Shown in pieces: positions 18,474 through 28,940 of a stretch of DNA of 64,000 nucleotides. The notes beneath the pieces were generated by a model. It ran no database searches, had not been told where the DNA came from, and saw only the letters and a list, made by a program, of their open reading frames with translations. The DNA is taken from positions 1,116,001 to 1,180,000 of the forward strand of contig NHNW01000002.1 of NCBI GenBank assembly GCA_002786025.1, read 5' to 3'. Numbering within the stretch: position 1 is the stretch's first letter; each line of letters begins with the position of its first letter. The stretch comes from Zasmidium citrigriseum. Its lineage: Eukaryota > Ascomycota > Dothideomycetes > Mycosphaerellales > Mycosphaerellaceae. Both the position numbers and the translations under genes were made by a program.

Positions 18474-19799
18474 TTACTGCGACGCGCACTGTACTCTCTC
18501 ACCACCGGCGTGCATCTCGTCGTCATCCTCGTCGGTTGCACCTCTTGCGCGCTCGCCTTCCCGCATGGGGTCGACCTTTTCTAGCGAGTAGTCTTCGGTC
18601 ATGGCGTCTGGTGGTGGGATGTTTTGTGGCATGCGTGGTGGAAGGACGGACTCGAGTGCCTTGATCTGCTGGGGTTGGAGAGGTGTTGGGTAGCCATCGG
18701 CGTCTGGTGGACCTTGGAGGCGCTCGGGGAACTTGACGTCGAATTGCACGTAGAGGTTGCCGAAGTCGTGGTGTCGGTATGAGGGCATACCTTGTCCGCG
18801 AATGACCTTGATCTCGCCTGAGAATCATGTTAGCTTCGAACTCAGAACCAAATTTGAAACGATATGGTTACCTGGTGAAATGACCTCGCCTGGAATAATC
18901 TCGACAGTCAACCACCGCTCGTCGAGGTGCTCAATGTAGATGGCACCGCCGGCAAGCGCAGTCAGGAGATCGATTTCGGCATGGTAGAAGAGGTCGTCGC
19001 CCTTGCGCTGGAATCGAGGGTGTGGCTTCGTCTCAATCTCAAACTGCACATCACCGGGCTGCACACCCGGCATCTGGTCACCCTCGCCGCGGAAGTCGAT
19101 CTTGGTGCCGTTCTGGACACCACGGTCCACGTGAACGTGGAGCACTTTCCGTTCGATGACAGTCTTCTTGCCATTGCAAGCCTTGCACTTGTCCTTCTCC
19201 CGGATCGACTCACCCTCGCCATTGCAGTCGGGGCAGACGGTCTGGAATCGCTGAATCATGGGACCCATCTGGCGCATCATCGTCTTCATACCCTGGCCAT
19301 TGCAGCCGGCGCAAGTCTTGACAGCGCCTTCCTTTCCTCCACGACCTTCACACTTAGAGCAGATAACCGACTTCTGAAGGGCCAGCTTAGAAACCTTGCC
19401 GCGGTAGATATCCTCGAGCGAGACCTTGTGGACGTGGTGGATAGTTCGTGCCTTCTTTGGACCTTGATCTCTCATGCCTCCGCCGAACATGCCACCAAGG
19501 CCACCACCGCCACCGAAGAATTGAGCGAACAGGTCCTCAGCGGCCATACCACCGCCGCCCATTCCTCCTTGCTCGAGGCCTTCCTCACCATACTGGTCGT
19601 AGAGCTGGCGCTTCTGGGGATCTGAGAGGGTCTCGTAGGCGTGTGAAATTTCCTTGAACTTCTCTGCGGCCTCGGGGTTGTGGGCGTTCTTGTCGGGGTG
19701 GTGCTTGAGGGCGCCTTTGCGGTATGCGGTCTTGAGCTGAGATTCGCTGGCGTCCGGGGGGACGCCGAGCACGTCGTAGAACTTGGTGTCTTTCACCAT
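18474..19799 (-). CDS. YDJ1: Type I Hsp40 co-chaperone (Ydj1/Mas5-like DnaJ)
   Basis: Exon 1 is 19799-18872, the intron is 18871-18818 (GTAACC...TCAG, 54 nt) and exon 2 is 18817-18474, about 423 residues. The J domain is at 1-70 with HPD at 34-36, which stimulates Hsp70 ATPase activity. A Gly/Phe-like region (GGMGGGG...) follows, then four zinc-binding repeats ([32 protein letters not shown]; the last is slightly degenerate), then two client-binding beta domains. Splicing restores the conserved [17 protein letters not shown] segment. The protein ends in CASQ, a CaaX box identical to yeast Ydj1, so it is very likely farnesylated and attached to the cytosolic face of ER and mitochondria. It should act in protein folding and import. 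Confidence 0.96.
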
Positions 19800-20603
19800 G
19801 GTGGATGTGGGAGAGTGGGGTGGGGGGCGCGGATCGAGGTGGTTGCTACGAGGCTGCTATCGCCGAGGTGCGGTGGATGCGGGTAGTCGAGTTGTTTCCA
19901 GGTGGTGAGGTCAGAAGGGGAGGCGCTGTGAGGAAAGGGTCAGCTGGCGGAGCTCAAATAGTAGTAGTAATGGCAGGCAGGCAGGCGGCGTCAGAGGGCG
20001 AAGGCTGACGATTGTCTGGCGACGGAGGGCGGGCACGGCGCGACTGTCAACGGCGCGCTGGCGGGGAGACGTTGCACTCACCTCTACCTGAGAACGGCAG
20101 CGGGCGCTGTGGTGAATACGGCGGTACTGGGTGTTGAGCGGAGAGAGATAAAGGTGATTGTTGGAGCAGCTGAAGATACAACGACCGAATTTCTGTTCTT
20201 ACAAACTACGTCGCCGTCAAATGCGCGGACCCTGGCGCTTTTCTTAGCCGGTTGCGATTCGATGGAAGCTGATGGAATCTCGACACTTTCTACAGCCTTT
20301 CGCATACCAACAACGATACCGACAGACTCACTATAATCACAACCAATACACTGGGCCGTCGTCATTCACGTCCCTCAATTTCACATGTCTGCGACCAATA
20401 CTGCGACTTTGATGGCGGTCTTGGCGTGTCTTCACTTGCCACTAGGACGGATCTGAAACGGCAAGCAACCTTATTTAATCCTCCGATACCCGGTCAATAC
20501 CCGGCCCGTTGCTTTCCAGCAAAAGTTATGCTGGAAATAGACGATTCTCATGTTTTCCAGAACGTATCCATCACACAACCTGACCTGATCGCGCCTTGCT
20601 GGC
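19800..20603. promoter_or_regulatory. Divergent promoter region, Hsp40 / Trm82
   Basis: About 800 bp between the divergent Hsp40 (minus) and TRM82 (plus) genes. I searched for clear tandem heat-shock elements (alternating GAA/TTC) and found none I would defend. It likely contains both 5' UTRs. Confidence 0.4.
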
Positions 20604-22160
20604 ATGCTGCACCCATATCAATGCCTTGCCACCGTGCAAGCAGAGGGCCAGAAAAGTTTGCTGCTGGCCGCATGTGGCCCCAAAATTCTGTCACTGGACT
20701 TGGAGAGCAAGACATTGGTCTCGGAATGGGCTCCTGAGGAAGCGGTAAGTTTGAGGCATTGAGGTGCTCCTGGACGATTAATGGCGTGTTGAAGTCTCGA
20801 GATTCGTTTATACTGACTGCACCAGACAGCAGCACCAAAGAAAGACCAAGATGAAGGCAATGGCGAACGACCTGCCAAGAAGCAGAAGACGAACAACGCT
20901 CCACCAAAGGCATCCAACGTGATCAAGCTTACTGTGTCTCCTGGCAAGCGGCATGTGATTGCCGTCACCGACGACAAATGCCTGCGTGTATTCGAGCATG
21001 ACCATGGCAAATTGACGGAGGTCAGCCAGCGAGTGATGCCAAAGCGTCCATGTGCCGTTCAGATCACTCCAGACGACGCCACCATTCTCGTTGGCGACAA
21101 GTTCGGCGACGTCTACTCATTGCCGCTTCTTCAATCTGAAGAACAAGACGCCTCATCAGGAGCTCAAGAGGAAACGCCACAGCCAGAGAATCAATTCAAA
21201 CCATCCGCAACCAACTTGACAGTTCACAGCAAGCGCAATCGAGATGCCTTGGCAGCACAAATGCAGCAGAAGAACTTTACGCCACGGAAAGAAGCTCTGA
21301 AGTTCGAGCATAAACTACTGCTTGGCCATGTCTCGATGCTTACAGACATGAAATATGCCTCATGTCAAAACGATGTCCAAAGCAGAGGGTATATCATCAC
21401 GGCCGATCGAGACGAACACATTCGGATTTCGAGAGGGCCACCGCAAGCTCACATAATCGAGGGCTTCTGCCTTGGACATACAGAATTCATCAGCAAGATC
21501 TGTCAGGTCGGGCAAAGTAACCTGCTAGTATCTGGCGGTGGTGATCCGTGGCTGGGCGTGTGGGAGTGGTGGCCGGAGCCTAAGCTACGAAGGAAGATCA
21601 ACATCCTCGAAGAAATGAAGGTCCTTTTCGACTCGAATCCGAACCCATCCATGGCAATGTACGGCATCTGGAGTGGAGGGATCGAGACCGAATCAGGAAC
21701 CGAAGACGTTATTGTTGTCGCCAGCGAGAAGGTGAAGGGACTGCTCATCGTTGACCGCTCCTCTCTTGAAAAGGGAGGAGTTGATCAGTCACTGGGTACT
21801 TGCGTTGAACTCGAGCACAACCCACTGGATGTGGCCTTCGGCGACAATACTCTACTCGTCTCGCTTGACGCTCGTGAGGAGTCAGGAGAATCAGGTCGGC
21901 AGCGCATCCAATCCATTCGTATCAGCAAGAAGAATGGAAATCTTGAGACTGTGGTGGAGAAGGAAGATGCGAGCCTCAAGCCACTCAACGAACTCACTGG
22001 GTCAACAAGCGCCAGCCAGAAAGAACTCGACGACTTGCTGTACGGCGTTGCAGACTTACGAAAGCGAAGAGACCAAGAAGCACACGAACGCGACCAAGAA
22101 GACGGTGACGCCACAGCAGCAGACTTGGAAGCATCGACCACTGCTATTGATGAAGCATAA
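20604..22160 (+). CDS. TRM82: tRNA (guanine-N7)-methyltransferase non-catalytic WD40 subunit
   Basis: Exon 1 is 20604-20744 (47 codons), the intron is 20745-20825 (GTAAGT...CCAG, 81 nt) and exon 2 is 20826-22160, about 491 residues. Trm82 is the WD-repeat partner that stabilises Trm8 for m7G46 formation in tRNA. The sequence shows the family pattern: N-terminal ILSLDLESKTLVSEW, a Lys-rich linker (PAKKQKT), VIKLTVSPGKRHVIAVTDDKCLRVFE, the RDEHIRISR blade, and LGHTEFISKICQ followed by SGGGDPWLGVWEW. The C-terminus is an acidic, charged tail (EEAxxx-type, with RKRRDQEAHERDQED). Exon 1 lies outside the long continuous frame and was recovered from the splice site and the conserved start of the first propeller blade. 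Confidence 0.92.
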
Positions 22161-22234
22161 TAGTCAACAGAGCTGAGATTCCAAACGCAATCGAGCGGAG
22201 ACTCTACCAACCCATCAGCCATCCATCCTCATCC

Positions 22235-23244
22235 TCACGCCACCGGCAACTCCTGCGCCGCACTCACATCCGCGCCCCCCTGCTGCTGCAACTTCCCACT
22301 CCTCCGCATCCCCTCAAAACACCTCCGATACGCCTCATGAATCTCCGGAACCTCCAGATCCTGCCCCTCGGCCCGATACCCCTTCACCGTCTCCACCAAC
22401 TTGCTACTATCCAGCGCACAATTACTCCTCTCCGCCACAATAACCCCCGCCTGCTCCTCCAGCGTAAAATTCCTCCACTCATAACTCGGATCCACAATCT
22501 CCTTATACAACCCCAGCACCTCGTTATGACTGATCGCCCCTGGGTTCGTGAAGTTGAAGACTCCTGTCTCTTCGTGCTCCGCCATGGCGATCACGACCGG
22601 GAGGAGGTTGGGGAGGAGGGAGTGCGAGTTGGGGATGTTGACGACTTTGGCGTATTTGAGGATTTTGGTGACGAAGGAGCGGGGGTGCAGGTCTGAGGAG
22701 ACGGGCATTCGGAGGCGGAGGATCAGGGTTTGGGGGTAGTGTTTTAGGAAGGTTTCGATGGGGGCTTTGGTTAGGGAGTAGAAGGAGCCGGTGAAGTTGG
22801 GGGCGTCGAGCTCGGTGAAGGGCTTGGATGTTAGGGTGCTGTTGTCGGGGGTGTATTGGGAGGTGTAGATGCCTTCAAACCATCATGTCAGCATCTATCA
22901 AGGGGGGTAGAGGAGGAGGAAGACTGACACCCCGTCGCCATGACAGTACAATGCACGCCCCTCTTCTCACACTCATACGCCACCATGTGCATTCCCAGCC
23001 CATTGCTCTCCATCGTCTCGAGCTTGTGGCTCTCGCACCAATCGACGTTGGGACGGCCTGTCTTGCCAGCGCAGTTGATGACGTGGGTCGGTTTGATCTG
23101 GTCGAGGACCGCGCGGACTTGGTCTTGCTCGTGCATGCGGGCGGTTGTGCCGTGGACTGTTTTGCCTTGAGATTTAAGGAGTTCGATGATTTGGCTGCCG
23201 ATCCAGCCCTGGGCGCCCCAGACGAGGAAGACTGGAGAAGCCAT
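22235..23244 (-). CDS. Nucleotide-4-keto-6-deoxyglucose 3,5-epimerase/4-reductase (NRS/ER type)
   Basis: Exon 1 is 23244-22929, the intron is 22928-22873 (GTCAGT...TGAAG, 56 nt) and exon 2 is 22872-22235, giving 317 residues. The extended-SDR fold starts with VWGAQGWIG (dinucleotide loop). Splicing regenerates the ATGC motif at the exon junction, followed by TELDAPNFTGSFYSLTK (active-site Tyr and Lys) and LRLRMPVSSDLHPRSFV. The C-terminal half has VVNIPNSHSLLPNLLP and GVFNFTNPGAISHNE, all typical of plant NRS/ER and fungal homologues. These enzymes turn UDP-4-keto-6-deoxyglucose into UDP-L-rhamnose using NADPH. It is two genes from a matching 4,6-dehydratase, so a shared pathway is strongly suggested. 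Confidence 0.9.
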
Positions 23245-23477
23245 GATGGAGTTCGAGGTGAGTTGGTTTGGTTGAGGGTGATGTGAAGATTTTTGGGAGA
23301 TGGATAGGAAGTAAATGAAATAGGGAGCACTTGGAGGCTCTCTTGTAAAGTAATATGTCTTTCGAGAAGAGGCCGTGAGTCACATCCCTTCTTCATTCAT
23401 AGCAAGGGGTCTCACAATCGGCACGTCCACTGCAGCAAGGAGACACCAACCCCTCGTGCCCCTCTCTTGACTCGTCT

Positions 23478-24860
23478 TCACTTCCTTGCCTTAGCTTCCC
23501 TCTGTGTAACGTACGAGTATCTATCGGAATCACGGACCAGTCAGCATATCAAATCCATCCGAAGTCACACAACGTAGCTCAGAGGTCATAAGAACTTACG
23601 AGATAATCCCTCCTACAGCCAACACAACACCCAACAAACTCCCATCCCGCAACTGCTTCCCACTGACGATCCAACCCATGGCAATGATCGAACAAGTCTT
23701 GAAGTGCCCGACAACAGTGCTGCTCACAGGGCCGGCTTCGCTGATGATGAGGAATTGGGAGAGATTGATGAGGCAGGCCAGAGCGCCGCTCTGCATCATA
23801 ATTGTCAGTAAGAAAGAAGATCGTGTTGGAAGGGGGGAAACTTACGATCGAAATCAATCCCCAATCACCCAAAGCCGTCGTGTTGAAAGCCGTGATATCG
23901 TCCGTGAAGGGAATCACGTAGATCATCACTGCGACGCTGACCTATCCCAACCTCATCCGTTAGCAAACACACCTTCCGCATCCTCAAGCATGAAGGAGAA
24001 AACTTACCGGCGCCTGATTCATCAACAACTGCATACTCCCACACTCCAACTTCCTATGATACCAGCCAATCCAAACCGTATGCACCGCACTCGCCCCCAA
24101 CCCAAGAAACGCAAAAACCACCCCCAACCCACTCGTCTCCTTCCCCTCCCCAGCACCCACCGCATCAAACCAACTCACAACCGCAACGCCCACACACACC
24201 GGGACCAGCATCATCGCCGCCTTGGCCGGTATCGTCAAGCCGTAGAGCACCAGGTTGAGTAAAGCGACGCAGGGCGTGAGGAGGACCCGGACGATCTGGT
24301 AGAACTGGATGCTGGAGTAGGCGAGTGAGGCGTTCATGAGGACGACGTTGAGGATCATTGCTGTTGCGAGCGGGAGGATTGTTAGGGGTGGGTAGAATTT
24401 GGAGGTGAAGAGTTGGATTGAGGTTGAGGGGCGGGAGGTTAGGTAGAGGAAGAGGAAGGTTATTGTCTATCGAGAGGAGCTTGTTAGTGGGTTTGGTAGG
24501 AGTTTGGGGTTGGGGAGGCGACTCACGAAGTGGAAGGCTGCGAAGGTGACTTGACAGTGTCGGAGGGACGGGTTGGTGAAGATGGATTTGTTGACGAAGA
24601 CCTGGTGTTGCTTGTCAGTCCTGCCTTCGATCTTTGAAAGAGGACTTTTTCCTCACGATGCCAACCGTCGCCGCCGAATTGACCGCCCCGGCGATCCAGA
24701 AGCGTTTCGAGAGGCCTTGATTCGATGTCTTGATTGCCGGTGGAGGAGACGTCTGCTTCTCTTCATATTCTTCCTCATCTTCTTCCTTGATGTCCACCAG
24801 GAAAGGCCTCGCCTCGAGGTAGGTCAAGTCGTTTGAATCTTTCTTTTCGTCGTCCGACAT
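23478..24860 (-). CDS. TPT/nucleotide-sugar transporter family protein
   Basis: Six exons: 24860-24657, 24601-24527, 24466-24008, 23941-23846, 23790-23600 and 23520-23478. All five introns have GT-AG ends and the joined frame has no stop, giving 355 residues. The N-terminal 50 residues are acidic and cytosolic. About ten hydrophobic helices follow, with VFVNKSIF and VTFAAFHFTITFLFLYL near the start and SQFLIISEAGPVSSTVVGHFKT late, all characteristic of the triose-phosphate/nucleotide-sugar translocator superfamily. The last exon gives a basic tail ending KARK. It is probably a Golgi antiporter exchanging a UDP-sugar for UMP. It is flanked by two enzymes of 6-deoxy-sugar nucleotide synthesis, so UDP-rhamnose is a reasonable substrate guess, by inference from context only. 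Confidence 0.85.
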
Positions 24861-25184
24861 TGTGCTTGAGTATTGGGGATGCTGCGAAAGATCTCGATGG
24901 TACGTCCGGTGCTGAGAGCGAGTGTATGCTCTCTGTGATCAATTTTTTGTAACCCATATCTTCCTCATCGGCTCCATATGTCTCTCAGAAAATTTCTCAA
25001 ATCCCATTCCATCACAAGTCTCACTCGCGTCACGCGTAAACGAGCATTCCATCGCACAAGAAATGCTTCACAATGATCCCTTGCGCATACCAACTCCTGG
25101 CCAGACCCTCAATCACGTCGTCAAAATGAACTCTTCATCCAACAATCAAACCCGTCCGGCATCATTGTCTAAACGCAAAGGACA
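24861..25184. promoter_or_regulatory. Divergent promoter, transporter / 4,6-dehydratase
   Basis: 324 bp separate the start codons of the transporter (minus) and the dehydratase (plus). This is short enough for a shared bidirectional promoter and supports co-regulation of the sugar-nucleotide group. No specific binding site was identified. Confidence 0.55.
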
Positions 25185-26793
25185 ATGGCGGCCGACGGTG
25201 CAGTCTGGGCGTCCAGCGGTAAGTCAGGACCCAACCTGGTAATCGATGAACTGTTGCTGACAGACGTCTTTCGTGACCAGGAGGCAGTCTCGAATCCCGC
25301 TTCTTCATCGACGACGGCATCTGGCGCGACGCACCCCTTCTAACCGGCCAGTCCTCATTCGAGCCACTGCCTGATGTGAAGAACATCCTCGTGACCGGCG
25401 GGGAGGGCTTCATGTTCGTAATCATCCGCCTGTCTTCCATTCATCCAAGAAAGTACTGACCTCGCAGCGCCTCCTGGCTCGTCCGCCACCTCGTCGTCAA
25501 ATATCCCAACGCCTACAACGTGGTCTGCTTCGACAAACTCGACTACTGCTCCTCCCTCAACAACTCCCGCATGCTCGAAGGACGACCCAACTTCAAATTC
25601 TTCCACGGCGACCTGCTCAAGCCCGGCGATGTCCTTCGCTGTTTGCGAAAATACAACATCGATACGATTTTCCATCTCGCCGCACAGTCGCACGTCGATC
25701 TGAGTTTTGGGAATAGCTACAGCTTCACGTATAATAATGTTGTGGGGACGCATGTGTTGTTGGATAGTGCGGTGGCCGTCAAGACGATTAAGAGGTTTTA
25801 TCACATTTCGACGGATGAGGTAGGTCTTAAGAACGACATATGAGAGTGTTGACTTACGTTTGTGTGTAGGTGTATGGCGAGGTCGAGACGGACGCGGCAG
25901 ACTTGGCCGAGCATACTGTGCTCGCCCCAACGAACCCCTACGCCGCCAGCAAAGCAGCCGCAGAGCAGTTCGTCACCGCATACGTGCAGTCGTTCCGCCT
26001 GCCGGCCGTCATCATCCGCCTGAACAATGTCTACGGTCCGCACCAAGTAAGTCTTCGAGGCACCGCATGAGCTCACAGCAGCAGAAACTGACAGCTCACA
26101 CAGTTCCCTGAAAGTTCGTGCCGTGCCACAGTAACCACGCCCAAAGTTCGGTGATGCTGATGAAGGCTTGCAGAGATCATCCCGAAATTCATCAACCTGC
26201 TTCAACGCAATAAGCCCCTGTACATCCACGGCGACGGACACAACACCAGGCGCTTCCTCTACGCCGGGGACGCGGCTGATGCCTTCGACACCATTCTGCA
26301 TAGGGGCGAGATTGGGGGCATTTACAATGTCGACTCGCGCGACGAGATCTCGAACCTGGCGCTTGCCGAGAAGCTGCTGGGCATGTTTGGCGTGGCGGAC
26401 GTAAAGGGGTCGATTCAGCATACCAAAGATCGTCCCTTCAACGATAAGCGGTATGCAGTGGATGGTTCCAAGTTGAGACAGTTGGGCTGGAAGCCGCACG
26501 TGTCATTCGAAGAGGGCCTGGCCAGCACGGTGGAGTGGTATGGGAAGTTCTCGACCTGGTGGGGCTCGATTGACAGTATCCTAAGTCCGTTCCCAGAGGT
26601 CAAGAAGAAAGAGGAAGTCGATGTCGAGAGCACAGGAATGAGGTCCAAATCGAGTGAAGGCTCTCTGCAGGCTGATGTCGGCGCTGAGATCAAGGGCTCC
26701 GGTAAAGCAGCGCCAACATGCGCGAATGGCAAGACGAATGGTCTGAATGGGCAGGGCAAGAAGAGGAAGGCAGACGCTATGGATGATGAGTAG
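25185..26793 (+). CDS. NDP-glucose 4,6-dehydratase (UDP-glucose 4,6-dehydratase-like)
   Basis: Six exons: 25185-25218, 25281-25413, 25468-25819, 25870-26046, 26104-26113 (10 nt) and 26174-26793; 441 residues. The frame works only with the 10-nt microexon, which encodes FPE(K) of the conserved HQFPEKIIPKFI. Motifs are [15 protein letters not shown] (Rossmann loop), [29 protein letters not shown] (catalytic Thr-Asp-Glu), [11 protein letters not shown] (Tyr and Lys), [10 protein letters not shown] and [12 protein letters not shown]. The enzyme dehydrates NDP-glucose to the 4-keto-6-deoxy sugar using bound NAD+. The C-terminal 80 or so residues are a low-complexity extension with a KKRK cluster, absent from bacterial RmlB. 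The partner epimerase/reductase is 2 kb away, which favours UDP-glucose as substrate. Confidence 0.93.
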
Positions 26794-27613
26794 CGACGTA
26801 CCTAGGCGATGACGGTGTTACGAGGCAGTGCGAGTGGATGGGGTCCTGATACAGCCAGCATAGTCGATTATAGCCCGCCGGCATTGGGATCCTTTCAGGC
26901 GTTCTCCGCGAGTAATTGGTCGTTCGTCCAGAGTCATGGTAGCGTTCGGGCACATTCTTTTTTCGGCGAGATAGAACGTGGTTGCGGTGCACGAAGGGCT
27001 GTCACTTCCAATCACTGGGTAGTGCAAGGTGCGTCATGTCACGATGGTTGACTTCAGAACCAGTCCCACCCACGCCGAAGGGACGGTAGCTTGTCATGTG
27101 CAGCGACCCGGAGGGGCGAGTGGGTTGAGCGACTCGAGGGCACACTTCGAAACGCGGCTGTGTGTTCATTCAGGGTCTTGTATGTGCTTCCCTGGATGAG
27201 CTTGTTCCTTCGCACAGGACAGCCATGCTCGCGGGCTCGCGATGATGATGCTGATGATGATGTGGAAGGTCGTTCTTTTGATTTATTCCGGGAAACATCC
27301 ATTCTTGCTGTTAGATGACGTCTCGGGGATTCCGCACCCAATGAAGCGGCACGTCGACCACCTCCACCACGACAATGCAAACACCGGTCTGTCGTCGCGC
27401 CCCCGGTCTGCTGTCGTCGCCGGTCGGACTCGGGCGTGTGCTTCTCACGTGTGTGTGCCGGGATGGGTGTCCACACACGTGCCCGCAATCAAAAGAATTG
27501 TCGTGTGGTCGAGCATTTGACAGGGAGTGGTTGCGTGGTCAAAAAGGTGCGACGTTCCACCAACCACACGGCTCCAACAATCAAAAGCAGCATGCGCGTC
27601 GTCGTCATTTGTG
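26794..27613. other. Intergenic region left of the retrotransposon
   Basis: 820 bp with normal, GC-rich composition and several overlapping small frames on both strands, none with recognisable features. A short GATGAT microsatellite lies near 27241-27262. I see no gene. Confidence 0.5.
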
Positions 27614-27618
27614 TGCCC
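27614..27618. repeat. Target-site duplication, left
   Basis: TGCCC directly before the left LTR, repeated exactly at 34904-34908 after the right LTR. A 5-bp duplication is the usual size for Ty1/copia integrases. Confidence 0.9.
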
Positions 27619-27728
27619 TGTTGAAGATTATGAGCGATACATTGTCAGCCGCTATCTAGGTGATACGACTAACTAATATAGGTGAAGGATCGCTACCCTG
27701 TTGATGACACGTTATTCAAACGTTAATA
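27619..27728 (-). repeat. Left LTR (3' LTR of the element)
   Basis: 110 bp, beginning TGTTGA and ending TTAATA (probably TCAACA before mutation). It differs from the right LTR at six positions, all C/T or G/A differences in a CpA/TpG-to-TpA context. One of the six mutations is in this copy, and five are in the right copy. Confidence 0.93.
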
Positions 27729-27829
27729 CTCCTACTCGATCCGAACTAATATTTTGTGTAATTCCTAAGCGCCTAATTATTAACGCCTTTCTTAAATTAA
27801 ATCCTACTACTATTAAAAACCCTCTATAA

Positions 27830-28940
27830 GGGAAAAGGTATAGCGTTATTATCTTCGAGAGCCCTCTCCTTTCTACGGGCTCGTATTGCCTATTCTAATC
27901 CCTATTTCCTTTAGCCGTAGGATTATCTTTATCTTTACTACCTTCGAGTATTCCCTCCGACTATATACTATCTAGATTTTATAGGCGTTGTTTCTTTCGT
28001 ACTAGATTGTGTAATATAAGCGTAGCGTAGTAGCGTAGAGTATCTTAATTAAGTTGTCGTTTCGCTAGCGCTAAACTTCGACGTCGAATTATCGCTAGTT
28101 ACTCCGAAGGTCGTTAATATTATAGTTAATCGAGTAATCGTTAGTAAAACGTAGATCTAGTACTACTCCTATAAGGATCTCTAGGTACTCTCTTCCTAAT
28201 TCCTCTACCTAGTCGCGAACTCTAGTAATCTAGTCTAGTAGGTTATCGTAATTCTTATCTAACTTTACTACTAACGGCGGGTTAAAGCTACCTAGCCGTC
28301 TAAGGTCCGTATTAACCCTACCTATTATTAATCGAGCTACTCTTATTATCTCTCGGTCCTACTACTTAAACCTTAATTCCTCTATAATATCCAGGTATCG
28401 TTCGTCTAAGAATTAAGTTCCCTTATCCGTTCCCTTATTAATCTCTTTCCGAATAGTTACTATAAGGATTAAAGGGGTATTAATCTCGTATCGGTGCTCG
28501 CGAACTCGAGGCTTTAAGTAGCCTACTAAATCTTCCTCTTACGGTAGTCGAGATTCGAAGAATTCGAGATATCGGTTATAGGCGGTACTAGTATACTACC
28601 GCTTTCTCGGAGAGGCGATTTTAATCGATAGTATAATAGTAGATCCGGGCGTAAGTTATCTAATAGTCTATAAGTCGGAGTCGGTTATCGTCGTATCGTG
28701 TTCGGGCTACTTCGCGCGCTTCTTTAATAGCGTCTTAGGGGGATTTATCTTATAGAAGGTATTAGGGTAAATTTCTTTAAGTTTAGAGTATCGTCGTCGC
28801 TACGGAGGTATATAGTACGAGTTTACCTAGGCTAGAGGTGTAAGTAGAAACTATACTATTCTTTTAATTAATAAATTAATAAGAGATTAGTATAGGTAGT
28901 AAGTGCGGAAGTAGATACGTAGTACTTTTAACGTCTTTAC
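27830..28940 (-). pseudogene. Decayed reading frame between RNase H and the 3' LTR
   Basis: Past the RNase H end, the same minus-strand frame stays protein-like for roughly 350 codons. Interruptions are nearly all TAA/TAG at places where CAA, CAG or TGG would be the unmutated codon. Recognisable protein-like stretches include YNRYLEFFESRLP (about 28.56 kb), ERYLDIIEELRFK (about 28.39 kb) and YLEILIGVVLDLRFTNDY (about 28.16 kb). I do not recognise a family. It may be a C-terminal extension of the polyprotein or an accessory protein. The exact ends are uncertain because mutation has removed start and stop signals. Confidence 0.5.

Noticed and set aside
18927..19625. 232-codon plus frame opposite the Hsp40 gene
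   Set aside because: Antisense to a well-supported DnaJ gene; no independent features.
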